From assembly GCA_950022295.1 (NCBI GenBank), contig OX465599.1, positions 291,793,501 through 291,857,500 of the forward strand: 64,000 nucleotides of DNA, written 5' to 3'. How positions within the stretch are numbered: the stretch's first letter is position 1; each line of letters starts with the position of its first letter. Of the stretch, positions 22,637 to 33,973 are shown piece by piece. Under the pieces are notes generated by a model. That model was given only the letters and a program-made list of their open reading frames with translations. It did not search any database and had not been told where the DNA came from. The translations under genes and the position numbers were made by a program. The DNA is from Bromus sterilis (taxonomy: Eukaryota > Streptophyta > Magnoliopsida > Poales > Poaceae).

Positions 22637-23870
22637 GCAAGCTTCTTTCATGGCTTTGTCACAATCCCGGTGTCTTTTTTCTTTCCTTGGTGGCCGTTCG
22701 TATCTCTGGGAGTGTTCGCTACCGTATTCCTGTAAGTTCAGGTTGCGTCTGCACTTTCTGTGGTGGGTCCGACATTGAGGTTGGGACCCCTCATATTTTG
22801 CTTCACTGGACTTGGCGTATCTGGTGATGGCATCCACGAGTCCTTTTAGGTCGTCGGCTACCTCCTTTATGCGTTTTAGCGCATTGGTTATAGGTGTAAG
22901 CCGGTGTCCTATCGGCTTTTGAGTCTTGTCATGCCGTATCTCCTGTGAAAGTCGATCTTGCGCTTCATGGTCCCATGCCCTTCTCTGGTTTTCTTCTAAT
23001 TCTTCGTCAGAGTCGGTTCTGTTCTGGCTCAGTCGCTGCCACACAGTGGTAGTTCGTAGTTCTGAGCCATTTTCGTTTTCTGACGGATTTTGGATGGTGT
23101 CGGCATTACCACGTGTCTCATGAGCCAACTCGTCTAGGTAAGGAACGTCCGGGTTTTTTTTGGATTGCATCCGAGTCCTCCTTCCCCGATGGATCGAATC
23201 GATCCGTTGTCTGAATATTTGTCTTCCTCCCGAAGCGAGTCGGCGTCGAAGAAACCATCCTCGTCATTGTTTTGGGTTCCGTCAGGGTGCTCCTGTTGTG
23301 GGAGCTCGCCAATAAATCCGACGAAAGTGTGATGGGGGTGGTGTTAAGCCGACTCGTCTCTTTTAAAGGGATTTGTGGGTCATCGTTAAGTGAGTCGATT
23401 GACCGGGACCCGAATACGTCGTCCACAGAAGTGTGCACATTCTGGATTATTTTCTTCTAGAAGTAGCTCTGCCCTGCCTGCTGATAGGTGGATGCTGCGT
23501 TTTTCAGGTCATAAAGCCTGATCGGTGGCTGCCTTTGTGTTTCCATATGGACTTTGCCTTGTCCAGGGTGTATTGCCGGCTCATCACCTATCGAGGCTTC
23601 GACAGAGCATGTCAACTTTGGGGGTTCGTTGATAAACCCGATGAAGGCGTGATCAGAGCCGGCGAGTAGACGGCTTGCCGCTTCAGTAGGAACACAATGA
23701 TCCGGCTCCGCCTCCGATCTGTTCAGTCCGCCGATAAAGAGGTGGGTGAAGCCGATTGGTACCTGATAGCCTGACTCAATGAAATCAGCTTCGGGTCCCC
23801 AGGTGGCGTCGTCGATGGAGAGCATTCCGCTCCGGCTTCTTGTGATTCGTCCAGTGACAAATCCTTCCAT
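22637..23870 (-). pseudogene. N-terminal and central part of P gag, broken
   Basis: On the minus strand, ATG at 23870 begins MEGFVTGRITRSRSG, 45 bp after the primer site. The frame runs to a TAG at 23457-23459 and continues in the same frame to about 23160. There a run of eight A residues coincides with a one-base shift into the frame reading KNPDVPYLDELAHETRG. That frame is hydrophilic and rich in charged residues (EELEENQRRAWDHEAQDRL). It is cut at 22637 by element Q and continues in frame at 17784. Position after the primer site marks it as gag; there is no strong domain match by eye. Confidence 0.6.
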
Positions 23871-23914
23871 GCCTTGCAGAGCTTCCTCCAGAATCTCAAC
23901 ACCTGCCAGCGCAG

Positions 23915-23932
23915 GCCCCACGGTGGGCGCCA
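23915..23932 (-). other. Primer-binding site of P
   Basis: On the minus strand TGGCGCCCACCGTGGGGC lies two bases after the LTR end at 23935. It sets P on the minus strand and makes 23935-24492 the 5' LTR. Confidence 0.82.
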
Positions 23933-23934
23933 AC

Positions 23935-24492
23935 TGTCGTGGGAAAGTCACGGCAGATGTCCGTAGAGTCGGAATTATTGTGGGACCTTTGCTGCAAGGA
24001 GATTTCAAGGAGAGAGTCAACATAGGGACAGGAATCGGCGAGTTACCCAGGTTCGGCCCCCACGGTGCGGTCAAGACCTACTCCTTCTTTTTGACTATAG
24101 GGGGATAGACTCCTCAATAGGGAGAGTCGATCGTATCGATTACAGTGATGATATTTCGCCAGCTTAGTCTCATGGAGATCTAGGCTCTGGAGCGAGTTGT
24201 CTAAACCTGGCTTGATGTCCGTTCCCCCTCTGGCTCCCGTGGTCCTCGGCTTATAAAGGTGTCGGGTCCCGGGATTCCTAGAGTCCGACTCCTACACGAT
24301 ATGGAGTCCTATTCTACTTTAAAAGCTTTCTACGTGCTATACAAGGTAAGTCGAATTCCTTCTAGGGCTTCAATCTTCACGCTTGGCACGTCAGACTCCT
24401 TGTCGGGTCTTCTTTATGGGCCTTCATACATAAGTCGGCCCGGAGGTTTCTAATGCAGGGTCTATGGGCCTGATCCACCCCCCCCCCCGACA
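23935..24492 (-). repeat. 5' LTR of P
   Basis: It pairs with 10792-11345. On the minus strand it starts TGTCGGGGGG with an expanded G run and ends CCCACGACA. It is followed on the plus side by GAAAC (24493-24497), the second target copy. Confidence 0.92.
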
Positions 24493-24497
24493 GAAAC

Positions 24498-25536
24498 CCC
24501 GAAACAGAAGTCGTTTTCCCAATTCTCATCGCGGAGCCGCCGCCACCCTCTGTTCTTCTCCGGGAGGGCTAATCTGGAGGCTGTTTTGGCCTCCGGAGAG
24601 GGGAGATCATCGCCATCATGATCGTCATCACCACTCCATCCTCCCTCCATGACTTCTCCACCCATGTGTGAGTAATTCCCTGCTGTAGGCAAAGGGGATG
24701 GTAGGGATTGGATGAGTTAGATCATGTAATAGTTTATCAGATTGTTGGGGGCATGTTGCCTATCATCTAGATTGGTGTTTATCATCTTTGCTTCAACTTG
24801 TTGCTCTTAATGCTTGTCACTTTGGGCCCGAGTGCCATGATTTCAGATCTGAACCCTTTGTGTTTTCATGAATATATTTGTGTTCTTGATCTTATCTATG
24901 AATTGTATGCACCTGTTATAGTCCGGAATCGGCGATCCCAATGGTGAAAGCTTGGGACACCAAAGGGGATGGACTATAATTTGAGGATTCCATGTATCCA
25001 TTGATTATTAATGATTTGTTCCGGTGCTCTTTGACAGGAGCACCTTAATCTCCATAAGTTCCTTTTGGCCCCGTTCGTAGCGGGCTGGTAGGACAAAAGA
25101 TGTTGTGCAAGTTCTTATTGCAAGCACGTACAACTACCTTTGGGATACATGCCTGATATTTGATTTATGCCTAGATGATCATTGCTTTTCTGTGTGCCTT
25201 GCCCCAAGTTAAATACATGATGTGTCTCATCCATGCAGCGCCCAACCATCCATCTCCCTAGCCTACAGTGTTTTAATTCTGCTGGTTACTAGTTGTTTAC
25301 TTTCGTTGTTCTACTTTTGCTGTTTCACCACCACTATTACCGTTGCTATCATCACTTCGATATCGCAGTTACTATTAATATCTTGTTGCAAGTAAGTGTA
25401 TCTCAGGTGCGGTGGAATTGACAACTCCACTGTTAAAGCTTGTGGATATTCTTTGGCTCCCCTTGAGTCGAATATATAAATTGGGTTATTCTTAACCGCG
25501 AAGACTATCTCGATCCCCTGCAGTTGTGGGTTATCA
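24498..25536 (+). repeat. 3' LTR of R, remainder after P
   Basis: After the duplicated GAAAC the R LTR resumes (CCCGAAACAGAAG) and ends TTGTGGGTTATCA at 25536. With 10430-10791 it makes about 1,400 bp. The end block (GGTGGAATTGACAACTCCAC, then TTCTTTGGCTCCCCTTG) is typical of Sabrina-like LTR ends from memory. Confidence 0.85.
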
Positions 25537-26475
25537 GGCAACAGGACATCCCCTAGACTCATGTTTCTGTCACTCAAGCTAGTCATCGGGGGTCATGAAC
25601 CCACAATCATGCATAACGCTCCCTCTTGGAGTCACTACCTACTACTTGCCCAAAGCAATAAACAGCAACGGAGAACATGCAAGAATTAATCAAGAACATC
25701 AATATAAAAGAGGAGAATCAAATATATAACTCAAACACAATCTGAACATAATCTCATAATCCATCGGATCCCAGCAAACTCAGCATAGCAACAGCAGAAA
25801 TATTACATAAGTGCCTCGATCATGTTGGGAAGCTCACGAGGTCTAATCCATGAAGAACAAAGAGGGGAGGAGAACATCACATAGCTACTGATCATAGACC
25901 CATGGTCCAAGGTGGACTACTCACGGTTCATCCGGGAAGCATCCATGGTGGTGGAGAAGCTCCCGGAAGTGATTCCTCCCTCTGGCAGGGTGCCGGGAAG
26001 AGGTCTTCTGGTGCTCCCGATCTTGGAAGCGCAGCGGCGGCGGAACAGAGGAGAGATCGCGAAAAATGGTTCCCGTCTTGGGGTTTTTGCGTCACGGGGA
26101 ATAAATAGGCGAAGGGGGCAGCCAGGGGGTCCACCGGGGGTCCAGGCGGCCCCCTGGAGTGGCCCCACCATGGGGAGCGCCGGGAGGGCACCTGGGGCCC
26201 TCGTGGGTCCCCTCTGTCCCCCCTCGGTGATTCCGGAAGCTTCCTGATCGCTGATTTTTTATTGGATTTTCCCCGAATTTTTGGAGCACTTTTAATATGG
26301 GGGAAACCTGAAATAGAAAAACAGCAGAAAACAGGAACTGGCACTGGGGTGCACTAAGTTAATAGGTTAGTCCAAATATGATCAAAAGTGTATGGAAGTT
26401 CATCAATATCATAGCAATATCACACAAAAGAGGCATGGAGCAAGAAGAAATTATAGATACGTTTTGGACGTATCA
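25537..26475 (-). repeat. 3' LTR of M0, 5' portion (truncated by R)
   Basis: On the minus strand it starts TGATACGTCCAAAACG at 26475 next to the purine tract and matches the M0 5' LTR at about 49215-50150. It stops where the R LTR ends. It overlaps in content with remnant L at 7064-7400, so L cannot be the missing remainder of this LTR. Confidence 0.88.
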
Positions 26476-26489
26476 ACATCCCCAAGCTT
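26476..26489 (-). other. Polypurine tract of M0
   Basis: On the minus strand AAGCTTGGGGATGT abuts TGATACGTC, the same core as in Q. Confidence 0.85.
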
Positions 26490-29239
26490 AATTCCTGCTC
26501 TTCCTCGAGTAGGTAAATGATAACAAGCATAATTTCTTTGGTGACATGCTAACAACCATATAAGAACTTTTAAGTAAAACAATCAAGGCATGTAATTCAA
26601 TTCAAGTCATAACAGGCAAGAGTCTATATCTAGCATTGAAATAAGCAACATAAGAACATAAACGTGCAAGAGCTCTCGTTGTCCATGACTCGAATGTCTC
26701 CAAATGGTGTTTGCGTGCAAGAAAGGGGATAGGGATATACGAGAAAAATTATTTTTGTGTTGAGAACTCAATCTACTAAAGTTTCACACTTGGTCTTCTT
26801 TGGAATCTTATCTTGACTCATCCCCAGACCACTAGCCAGGTACAAGTCAAAATGATGTACTCCTTTTTGACATTTTTAGCACTCATGCAATGGATGAGCG
26901 TAAACAACAAAGTTGACACTTAGGATGGCAAAGAGAGAATATGGTAGAGGAGGAAGACAAAAAGGTGTGAAAGGATCACATCAATGAGGACAATCATAGG
27001 CGAGAGAAGCCAAATGATAGATATGATGTGAGGAGTAGGGATTGCCATGCAACGGATGCACATATGAGCTAAGGTAAGCTCTCCAATGGAACTAGTGGGG
27101 TGCATCCAACTTGCTTGCTCAAGAAGACCTAGAGTTCATTTGAGGAGGCTCATCATTGGAATATACAAGCCAAGTTCTATAGTGTGAAGGTCCCCACATA
27201 GCTATATGCATGAATGATAATCTCTATGGAGTACAAGATATAAGAGGGAGTACGATTGTGTATCTCTCAAAAGGAATAGTAGTGTGCCCCCATCTCTCTT
27301 TTTATTTCTTTTTTTCTCTTTTTTCTATGTTTTCTATTTTTTCTATTTTTTTGGTGGCCTCAATGGCTCTTTCTATTTTTCTCATTTGTCCTCTTTGGGA
27401 TCTTTTAATTTTGTTCTCTTTGGAATATTTTCCTCACTTTAGGGGCAACACTCTATATATTACAAAAATTATAGAAGATCTTTCACACTTTACAAGGTAC
27501 TCAAATCATAAAGAAGATGTAACTATCATGATGTATGCAAATGTATGCCTCTGCCAGTGTAGCAGGATATGCAATGATACTAGCGCGTCATGTAGCAATG
27601 ATTAGGGCAAGGCCCAACTAGCATGCGGCTCATCGATCAAGCAAGTAGCATGTATGAAATGAAGATCAAGTCATGAGAAGGTGGATGTTGCATGGCAATG
27701 TATCTCGGAAAGGCTATGGAAATGCCTTGATAGGTAGGTATGGTGGCTATTTTGAGGAAGGATATAAGGAGGTTTATGATGAAAGAGCGTATCATGCCAA
27801 GGGTTTGGAATTACCGGCGAGGGTGGACGCTAACTCTCGGAATGAGAAGAAAGCAATGCACGGCACAGGAGAGGCTAGAAAAATATGGGAAGGTGGAAGT
27901 GTCAACTTTCGAATACTCACATTAGTCCGAAGAACCCATGCACTTATTATCGGTAACCCTCAATCTAATAAGGAGGTTCACAAAGAGACAAGTACCCCGA
28001 GGAGGAGTGTATGGGGGTTTGGTTATCCTTGCTCATCCTCGACTCATGGTACGTGAGTGTACTCTAATATTCGACCCCTCAAAAGAGTAGTGATCCATCT
28101 AGTAGCTAAAGTTCTCAACTAATTTTGTAAGTTTTGAAAATAAACACAGATTGCCCAAAATACGACATCTATCACTAATAGGCTAAAGCTCTTGACATCA
28201 AAAGTCCAAACATTACTCAAAACAATACCTCAAAACTATTGCAAGTTACTACTACAAAAGAATAGCAACCTCAATTACCTACTTCAAGTCAAGACACAAA
28301 ACTCAGTGCAACAGGCAAACTCTCTAAACAAGATAAACATGAAAACTCAAGAGAGTTCCATCAACAAACTAAACAAAAGCTCTTTGAAAATATAAGCATG
28401 AAAACTAAGAGCTAAACATGACAGCAGCTATGAAAAGATAAAGAACACACACAGCAAAGATAAGCATGGAAAAGTCCTATGTTGTGTTCTAGATTTTGGA
28501 AGTGGAGCGTGTTTCTCTCCCACACAAGGAAAGCTGGGTTCTAACTTGTTATGAACAGCAAGCAAAGCTAAAGAAAACTAAAAATAAAACCTAAGAGCGA
28601 GACGCTCCAAGCATAGTACATAACGCATGAAGCGATAAAAATATAGTGAGACGAGAGACGAATTGATAATTTTTGATGGAGAAGGGGATGCACGGGGGCA
28701 TCCCCAAGCTTAGACGCTTGAGTCTCCTTGAATATTTCTTGGGGATGCATGGGGGCATCACCAATCTTGAGCTCTTGACACTCCTGAATCTTCTTTCATC
28801 ATCTTCCCTCGCACACTTGAAAACTCCCTTCATACATAACTCATCATAATCTGATTAGCGAGGTTAGTACCCATAATAAAATATATTTTTCTCTACTGGA
28901 AACAAATATATTCTTGAAGAGCTACTGTTTCTCAAGAATGCCAAAAGGTTTTTGCAAAGAAAAAGCAAGCTTGAGGTTTGCAAAACGAAGGAAAGGCAAA
29001 ACAGGACAGAATCTGTGAAAAACAGACCAGCAGGTAGAAAAGAATTTTTTTAGGGATACTTCTGCAACTCAAATCAAAAAACTCAGAACATACGAAAGTT
29101 CCGTAATTGTATAGATCAAGCTGGGTAAAAAATTCAGCTCAAAACGATGAACTGCGATTTTTCCATGATTTTTCTAGTCACGAGGACAGAATCTGTTTTC
29201 TGGACAGCATGTCACAACTTTCACTTCCCTTGTCATATG
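26490..29239 (-). other. 3' non-coding interior of M0
   Basis: This is the minus-strand counterpart of Q 19461-22137, for example the ATGAAGGGAGTTTTCAAGTG block at 28833 downward and a T-rich tract at 27300-27355. No frame is shared intact with Q, which supports non-coding status. It breaks off at 29239, where M1 is inserted at ATATG. Confidence 0.78.
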
Positions 29240-29741
29240 TGATGTCTACGCACGCTTCTATTCTTGTAGACTATGTTGGGCCTCCAAGCGCAGAGGTTTG
29301 TAGGACAGCAGCAATTTCCCTCAAGTGGATGACCTAAGGTTTATCAAACTCAGGGAAGTAGAGGTTGAAGATGGTCTCTCTCAAGCAACCCTGCAATTAA
29401 GATACAAGAAGTCTCTTGTGTCCCCAACACACCTAATACAACTAGGAGTTGTATAGGTGCACTAGTTCGGCGAAGAGATGGTAAAATACGAGTGATAGGT
29501 GTGGCAAAGCAAGGTAATATAAATCTGTAATAAAAAGTGCAGCAAGCAAACATGTGACAAAATTGACCACAAACGGTGTAACAATTATGGAAACAAGGCC
29601 TAGGCTTCATACTTTCACTAGTGGCAACTCTCAAAAACATTAGCATAGTCTAATCACATGATATTTCCCATAAAACATGCAATGGAGACGCACTCGGAGG
29701 TCATTCCTTTGTGGTAAAGAGAGGATGAGAATTATGTAGGG
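29240..29741 (-). repeat. 3' LTR of M1, last 502 bp
   Basis: It ends in the reverse complement of GCGTGCGTAGACATCA, the usual end of a TGATACGTC-group LTR just before a TGGCGCC primer site. It matches 45556-46026 closely. It breaks at TGTAGGG (29741), where truncated N sequence begins. Confidence 0.82.
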
Positions 29742-32700
29742 AAGGGTACACGGCTGAGATTAGTGTGCCAAGGTGAGAATATCACAGCACAACACTAATC
29801 ACAAAAGGATAAACCAATATGTTACAATACCAGGGATCACGAGGAAACGAATACATAAGTCATACAAGCCATAATATCTGCGTACAGACATAGTTAGTCA
29901 AGTTTTGCATTAAGAAGGCTAGCACAAATGACATCAGAGATACAGATCGAAAAGGCGAGGCCTCCTGCCTGGGATCCACCGAACTACTCCTGGTCGACGG
30001 GGAACTCGATGTTGTAGTAGTCGCCTCCGGGGTACTCCTGCTCCTGGGCTCCAACGTCGACTGCAGCGGCCGATCATGAAAAATGAAAAAGGGGAAATAA
30101 AGAAAAGGTGAGTATCTAGCATACCCGTGAGTCTTACGTACGCTACTAAGCATTTATGCATTATATCAAAAGGAAGGGGAGGCTATATATAGTGGACTAC
30201 AAGATAGAAATCAGAATAACGGTAAGAAGCTAGGCCTATCGAAGACTAGCATCTTCCGACGAGTCTTGCAGCATGAGGAGAGAATAGCCAACAGTTTATA
30301 TAAAGCATAAAGTAACAATGCAGTAGAAGTTGCTGCAGCATTGTATAATAATAAGTTGTAATAATTAGCAATGCCTCTGAGTTCACCTCCCCGACATCCC
30401 AGTGAGGAAGAAAACCCGGAACCATACAGTTTAATAATAATAGTTTGTAGTGGTAAGATCTAGCTTCAGCATAAAGTGTCATGTTATCGTGGACACGGCT
30501 ATTCGAATACATTAATCTTCCCTGCAGGGGTGCACTGGCGTGACTCTACGACGCTCGAATCTCCAGGGTGGTGTACACCTTGTTAGGGAACACCCCACCA
30601 AAGCTATCCGACACAAAGCAGCCCATCCTTCGGCAATCAACAGAGAGGTCATCCGCCGGACTATATCCTATGTACGCCGGGCTTTGGACCCTAACCCGAA
30701 CGTACTCCTGCACGGTGCGTGACTGGCCGTTGAAGCAAAATCAAAGAAAATACAAATACACCGCTCGAGCATGAGAAGACAACAAAACTTCCCAGCAATC
30801 AGCCCGCGATACTGCTGACGTCTGAAGACCCTCGAACGAGACTACGATGCAGGGGAGCCCACACTCCTCATCCCACGTGTAGGTAGTGCGTACAAGCCAA
30901 AAGGCTACTCAAAACATCCACCGAACCATTTAGCATTTTAATTAACCTGCGTGACAACCGTTCTCGTTGCCTTGACTTAACTGGCCCGCGGTCAACGACA
31001 GCAGTCAGGACCACCAGTACATCGGTTCCTGCCCTGTCGTCCCACCAAGTCTCTGCGGTTACCAACAAGGTGAACCGTCTCCTTACCTTGTCTCGCGTGT
31101 GCTCTAGGTAGAGCTCGACTTTCGTGGTTTTTGGTAACTCTCGCGAGATATAAATAGGGGCCAAGCACGCCAGTAACGTCAGTCGTACCCTCCTTGTCGT
31201 TCCCGACGCAATACCACTCGCGGGCACCGTTGGGTCGCCCGACTTCTTACCTTAAGGACAACCGTTGCTAAGGTACCTAGAGCGGATATACAGAGTCAAC
31301 AACGAGTGGAGGTACGAGGATTACTCCTCGATAGCTCACACTTGATGGTGGCTCCGCAGAGCCGAGCTAGGGGGCCTTAGGCGGTGTCTGCATTGTACCG
31401 TACCTGTAACAGTTAATATATCGTATTCGTGTTCACTCCCCTGAGTGGTCACGGCCCGCTATCTAATCCTAACTAACAATGCGCAGGGCTCACTTCTGAA
31501 TAATGCATAATTATAATAGGCAGCATAGGATAAAGGAAGGTACATCAAGGGGCAACAAAAACAGGTTATGCAATTGAATAGGATTGTAATCGTAGCAGCA
31601 GCAGTAACCATGCCTAGTGCAAGAAAGTACGGAAAGGTAGGCGATATCTGGGGAAGAGAATGGCTATGCTTGCCTGGAAGCTCGACGGCAGGGGTGCGGT
31701 CGTCGACGACGTAGTCGAACACAGGGGCATCGACAGCGGTCATCGGGACTACCGGGCAATAAGAGAGGGGGAAGAAACAATAAATACACGGTAATAATAT
31801 CAATATAAATACAAGACATGGCAAACGCAATGTTAACTGTGTTCTAACGCAGTGCAAGGTGTATTGCTCGGAGCGGGAATTCATCCGGGGATGAACTACC
31901 GGCTCCAGGTGATTATCGACAGACGGCCGGAGGGGGGGAGGAATGTCGATGTTCATGGTGTTAGAGGGGTGTGGTTGGTATACAGATAGTGTATCCGTGA
32001 TCGTTGATGCATTCCGAACAACTTTTATGTTCAGAACATTTACATCCGGAAAGTTTTACCGGTACCGGCTAATTACCGGACAGACAATCCGGAGGGGGAA
32101 AGTCTCGGGTTCAGTATGTTAGAGGGGTGTGGTGGGCATGCGGGTAGCGTATCCGTATTTGTTGCATTTTTCTGATCAAGTTTCATGTATAAAGTTTTTG
32201 AATCTGACTTACGGTTTAAAAGATATTCAACTTTAAAGTTTAAATCATTTTAAAAGAATTTCCTGGATTTCTTTTATAACTTAATTCAAACATTATTCAA
32301 AATAGTACCACTGACATGGGGGACCCACATGTTAGTGGCAGAGACGGATTAATCATTTTAATTAATTAGATATTTAACAGAGGGCCCACATGTCAATGGG
32401 ACATATCAGTTTCTATTTTAATTAAATTGATTACTTACAGGTGGGACCTAGATGTCATTGGCACATGTTTAGATTAGTAGTTAATTTAATTAAACAGAGA
32501 GTTAAGTGGGGCAGGGCCCACATGTCGGTGCCAGTGGGGGAGGTGGGTTAGTGGCTAATCCAGCGGGCTCACCTGGCAGCCACCGTGGGAGCTCGCCGGC
32601 GGCGAGCAATGTCACGACCGACGACGAGGAGTTCGATTCCGGCAACCAAACGGCACGGGGAGGGGTGGAATCGAACGAGGGCTCGACCACACGTCTTGTG

Positions 32701-33960
32701 GAGGAGGTTGCGTCTCTTGGGGTGGCCGGAGTTGACGACAACGAGGGGCGCGGCGGCGGGCTGAAGACTAGCTCAGACGAAATCGACGTTACAGCGCGCA
32801 AAATCGAGCTAGCGTATGTGCTTTAGGTTCCTGGGCGTTCTTGGAGTGCAATGACACGCACGGGTGCAAAACGCGCGCACTGGGGCCGCGGCTACACGAA
32901 GCACGGCGGCGACGGAGCTCGGCTCCAATGGCGTCACGGGCTACAGCGACGGGGAGTACTAGGGGAGACACGGGGACGACGGAGAAGCTCACCAGGAGCA
33001 CGTAGGGTTAGGCAGCGGGCGCGATGGAGCACTTGAGGCGGCGAATCGGGCGTAGACGAGGCGACGGCCGGCGGCGAGGAAAACGAAGGGGGCGGTGTCC
33101 ACGGCGCGACTCAACTCGATTCCTCCTGCGTGATGATGAGGACGACGACGGCGAGGTGGACGGACATGGTGGCTCGGGCTATGGTGGTCAGTGGCCGCGC
33201 GTGGGCACGACGGCGGCCGGCGATGGCTCGGGAGAAACTTTCCCCGACGAGAGCGGCGCGAGGAGAGGGGGCAATGGGCTAGGGTTTCGCCAGGGCGTCG
33301 AAGGGTGAGTACATCACGGCGAGGCGGGTCCTGTAGCAGCGCGGTGGCAACCATCGCGCGGTGCATCGCAACGAGCACCTCTGCCATGGCGCCACGCACA
33401 CCATGAACAAAGGAGGGAGGAGGGGGAGTCTGGGTGGGCCTGGTGAGCTGGGCTGGGGGAACTGTGCACTTTCTGCACCAGAGGTACTGGCCTCTTTGCT
33501 TTTTATTCTTTTTATTTCTTTTATGCTTTCTGCTATTTTCCTTTTGTATTTGTTTCATCTACTTTTGCAATTTTGTAAAATGGTAGACTTTCACCAATAT
33601 TAGTGTTGTACCCCAAACCAGTGTTATAAAATGTTTGGGCCATTTATAAACTCATTTGATATTTTATTTAATCAACAAATGATTAAAATGGATTGATTAA
33701 GCTACTGTTTGAGTTATTGGATTTATTTTATAGCTTAATAAATTCCCATAACCACATGGATATGATCCACTGATTATTTAGCATTTTCCTAAATTGGTTG
33801 CAAGATTTTTGGACAAAGTTTTATTTTCCACATTGTTTTTTTTATATCATCAAAGGGGCATTTTGAATTTGATTTGATCGAAGGGGATCAAAGAATGATT
33901 TGCAACAGTAAACATCATTAGCAAAAGTGATTACTGTTCCCTGACACTGAGGGTGTTACA
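29742..33960 (-). repeat. 3' LTR of N (terminal 44 bp missing)
   Basis: It matches 36699-39492 and 44142-45555 at a few percent divergence. On the minus strand it starts TGTAACACCCTC at 33960. Its last bases are lost at the deletion junction 29741-29743. It includes a GC-rich block at about 32500-33480 and a TATA box at 30184-30192. Frames such as 31459-31956 and 32989-33558 (minus) are LTR sequence. Confidence 0.9.
30184..30192 (-). promoter_or_regulatory. TATA box of N 3' LTR
   Basis: On the minus strand CTATATATAGCC lies about 440-490 bp from the LTR end. The same box is at 37136-37144 in the 5' LTR, and a TATATACAG variant is at 43638 in solo LTR O. This implies a U3 of about 3.7 kb. Confidence 0.6.
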
Positions 33961-33973
33961 AATCTCCCCCGCT
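33961..33973 (-). other. Polypurine tract of N
   Basis: On the minus strand AGCGGGGGAGATT directly precedes the LTR start TGTAACACCC. Confidence 0.85.

Larger units (their letters stand above)
10792..24492 (-). mobile_element. Gypsy-type retrotransposon P without pol, carrying an opposite-strand gene
   Basis: Terminal repeats of 554 and 558 bp (10792-11345, 23935-24492) are flanked by identical GAAAC (10787-10791, 24493-24497), so this is a complete insertion. The primer site lies next to the right LTR, so P is on the minus strand and LTRs read TGTCGG...ACGACA. Internal order on the minus strand is primer site, gag (split by Q), then no recognisable pol, then a repeat-rich tract, then a plus-strand intron-containing gene, purine tract and LTR. 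By-eye LTR divergence is about 6-7 percent, higher than Q nested in it. Extra ORFs, some antisense, are known in Tat-lineage Gypsy elements; membership here is inferred. Confidence 0.9.
8027..25536 (+). mobile_element. Gypsy (Sabrina/Athila-like) retrotransposon R, 3' part, with P nested in its LTR
   Basis: R is represented by the end of a post-pol coding region, a 1.8 kb non-coding tract, a purine tract and a 3' LTR of about 1,400 bp that is split by element P. The LTR opens TGATACGTCTCAAACG and closes GTTGTGGGTTATCA, which recalls the barley/wheat Sabrina family from memory. Everything 5' of 8027 is displaced by remnant L or lies off the window. R sits inside the M0 3' LTR, which resumes at 25537; its other target-site copy is outside the window. 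Confidence 0.82.

Noticed and set aside
25902..26344. Frames of 84-138 codons on both strands (also 49533-49970 and 46391-46915)
   Set aside because: They fall in the GC-rich part of M0 and M1 LTRs; the same DNA is open on both strands.
32989..33558. Minus-strand frame of 189 codons, also at 44591-45073
   Set aside because: Present in both LTRs of one element only because LTRs are copies; composition-driven and without a domain.
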